A stretch of 64,000 nt of DNA from Photobacterium sp. SKA34 (GTDB taxonomy: Bacteria; Pseudomonadota; Gammaproteobacteria; Enterobacterales; Vibrionaceae): positions 30,048 to 94,047 of the forward strand of contig NZ_CH724142.1 of assembly GCF_000153325.1 (NCBI RefSeq), in the 5' to 3' direction. Positions 63,156 to 64,000 of this stretch are shown one piece after another (within the stretch, counting starts at the first letter, position 1; every line of letters begins with the position of its first letter). The position numbers and the translations under genes are program-made. The notes under the pieces were generated by a model, which saw only the letters and a program-made list of their open reading frames with translations, was not told where the DNA came from and searched no databases.

Positions 63156-63235
63156 GTAAGCGTGCCATAAACACCGCATTCTAATCACTTTACTCGAAGA
63201 ATAAGATCAAATCTCCAATCCAAAGGAGATTTAAA

Positions 63236-63556
63236 ATGGCAACACGACGTACCAATCAAGAATGGCAGACTTTGTTTGAGTGCTATGAATCCAGCCAACT
63301 CACTCAACGTGCTTTTTGTGAACATCACGGATTAAGTCTTTCCACGTTTCATGCCAAACGCCAACAGTTAACACACCTTCAAACACCACAGACTAACGGC
63401 TTCGTCAAAGCAAACGTTGTAGAGCAGACAACACGTTACCATATGACGCAAATACCTACCGCGAATATGACACTTTTTGTCAACGACGTTGAGCTGAGTA
63501 TTCCTCAAGGCACGCCCGCTGCCTACCTGGCAGAACTCATTGGAGCCTTGTCATGA
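63236..63556 (+). CDS. tnpA: IS66 accessory protein TnpA
   Basis: 106 residues with an N-terminal helix-turn-helix (EWQTLFECYESSQLTQRAFCEHHGLSLSTFHAKR), as in IS66 orf1 proteins. Its exact role in transposition is unknown, but IS66 elements need it. AAAGGAG precedes the ATG. It overlaps tnpB by 4 bases (ATGA), showing translational coupling. Confidence 0.9.
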   Translation: MATRRTNQEWQTLFECYESSQLTQRAFCEHHGLSLSTFHAKRQQLTHLQTPQTNGFVKANVVEQTTRYHMTQIPTANMTLFVNDVELSIPQGTPAAYLAELIGALS

Positions 63557-63906
63557 AACATATGCTAAGTGCACCAGATATTTATCTGTATCGTGAGAGT
63601 GTCGATTTTAGAAAGTCCATCAATGGCCTCGCGGCGATTATCGAAAGTGACACCGATTTACCCTTGGGAAGCGGCGCACTATTCCTGTTTACCAATAAAC
63701 AGCGCGACAAAATCAAAGTGTTGTACTGGGATAAAACAGGCTTTGCACTTTGGTATAAACGCCTTGAAAAAGCCAAGTATAAATGGCCGTCAAAAGAGAA
63801 AAATGACGTGTTTACCCTGACTCAATGCGAGCTTGATAGACTGCTTTCTGGCTTCACGATTATCGGCCATAAACCCGTTCAAATAAACGATTTTACAATG
63901 ACTTAA
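63553..63906 (+). CDS. tnpB: IS66 accessory protein TnpB (IS66 Orf2-like)
   Basis: 117 residues, the usual length. Recognisable by IYLYRESVDFRKSINGLAAII, GALFLFTNKQRDKIKVLYWDKTGFALWYKRLEKAKYKWP and LLSGF. It overlaps tnpA by 4 bases. A 59-base gap leads to the tnpC start. Confidence 0.94.
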   Translation: MKHMLSAPDIYLYRESVDFRKSINGLAAIIESDTDLPLGSGALFLFTNKQRDKIKVLYWDKTGFALWYKRLEKAKYKWPSKEKNDVFTLTQCELDRLLSGFTIIGHKPVQINDFTMT

Positions 63907-63965
63907 TCGATAATAAAGCTATATCCACCAAGCGTTAACGGCATGACTTTAGTATAATAAATGCC

Positions 63966-64000
63966 ATGAAAAAGACGCCAAATATCAACCCAGAAAGCCA
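63966..64000 (+). CDS. tnpC: IS66 transposase TnpC, first codons only
   Basis: The ATG at 63966 opens a frame reading MKKTPNINPES to the window end. Its place after tnpB in an IS66 element makes it the transposase gene. The catalytic domain is outside the window. Confidence 0.75.
   Translation, partial: MKKTPNINPES

Larger units (their letters stand above)
63156..64000 (+). mobile_element. IS66-family insertion sequence, left part (continues beyond window)
   Basis: The likely left end is GTAAGCGTGCCATAAACACC at 63156, which has the GTAAGCG start usual for IS66-type inverted repeats. tnpA, tnpB and the first codons of tnpC follow in order. The right end and target duplication are outside the window, so the boundary rests on the sequence of the end and on gene order. 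Confidence 0.85.

Overview
The window looks like chromosomal DNA of a marine gammaproteobacterium of the Vibrionaceae, most likely Photobacterium. The reasons are the low GC content, the close match of many products to Vibrio and Photobacterium proteins (the VC1899-type CARF nuclease, lone second EF-G, TorT/TorS, YccS/HelD, YnjE), and a family-typical intergenic palindromic repeat. The genus is inferred; no rRNA or other marker gene is present.

Layout. 1-9016: aerobactin locus, with the end of the receptor gene iutA, a ShiF-like exporter gene on the minus strand, and iucA-iucB-iucC-iucD behind Fur boxes. iucC carries an in-frame amber codon at codon 29, so aerobactin assembly is probably lost while uptake may persist. 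9200-14400: an unrecognised 287-residue protein, a small membrane protein, an aldo/keto reductase, a solitary Card1/VC1899-type CARF nuclease, a LysE exporter and a small acidic protein. 14486-19855: malY-nhaC with a divergent LacI-type regulator; nhaC is split by a 1503-bp insertion sequence flanked by a perfect 16-bp target duplication. 19966-28346: U32 protein, GNAT, two small envelope proteins and an RND efflux pair. 28368-32764: divergent TMAO/S-oxide reductase genes, a reductase with a fused C-terminal cytochrome c module and a pentaheme TorC. 33076-43105: yccS, helD and the glycerol-3-phosphate regulon glpF-glpK-glpR-glpD with GlpR-like operators. 43301-49296: oxidoreductase, mgsA, then divergent torT and torS. 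49687-62778: fusA2, an S4-domain protein, an M15-like peptidase, YnjE, an LprI-META fusion, Nudix-MobB, two predicted nucleases, an unknown secreted protein, AMMECR1 and glutaredoxin. 62810-64000: a small Cys-rich protein and the left part of an IS66-family element that runs off the window.

How the parts fit. Three themes recur: iron acquisition under Fur; anaerobic respiration on TMAO-like acceptors, with reductase plus cytochrome, the TorT/TorS sensor pair about 13 kb away, and MobB possibly contributing to the molybdenum cofactor; and glycerol-3-phosphate use under GlpR, with methylglyoxal synthase nearby. Two pathways carry visible lesions, the iucC amber and the IS in nhaC, so the strain seems to be losing accessory functions. 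I see no CRISPR array, tRNA, rRNA or prophage. I did not find a clearly new multi-gene defence or biosynthetic system; the best candidates for unusual biology are the reductase-cytochrome fusion, the solitary CARF nuclease and the unrecognised protein at 9226-10089.
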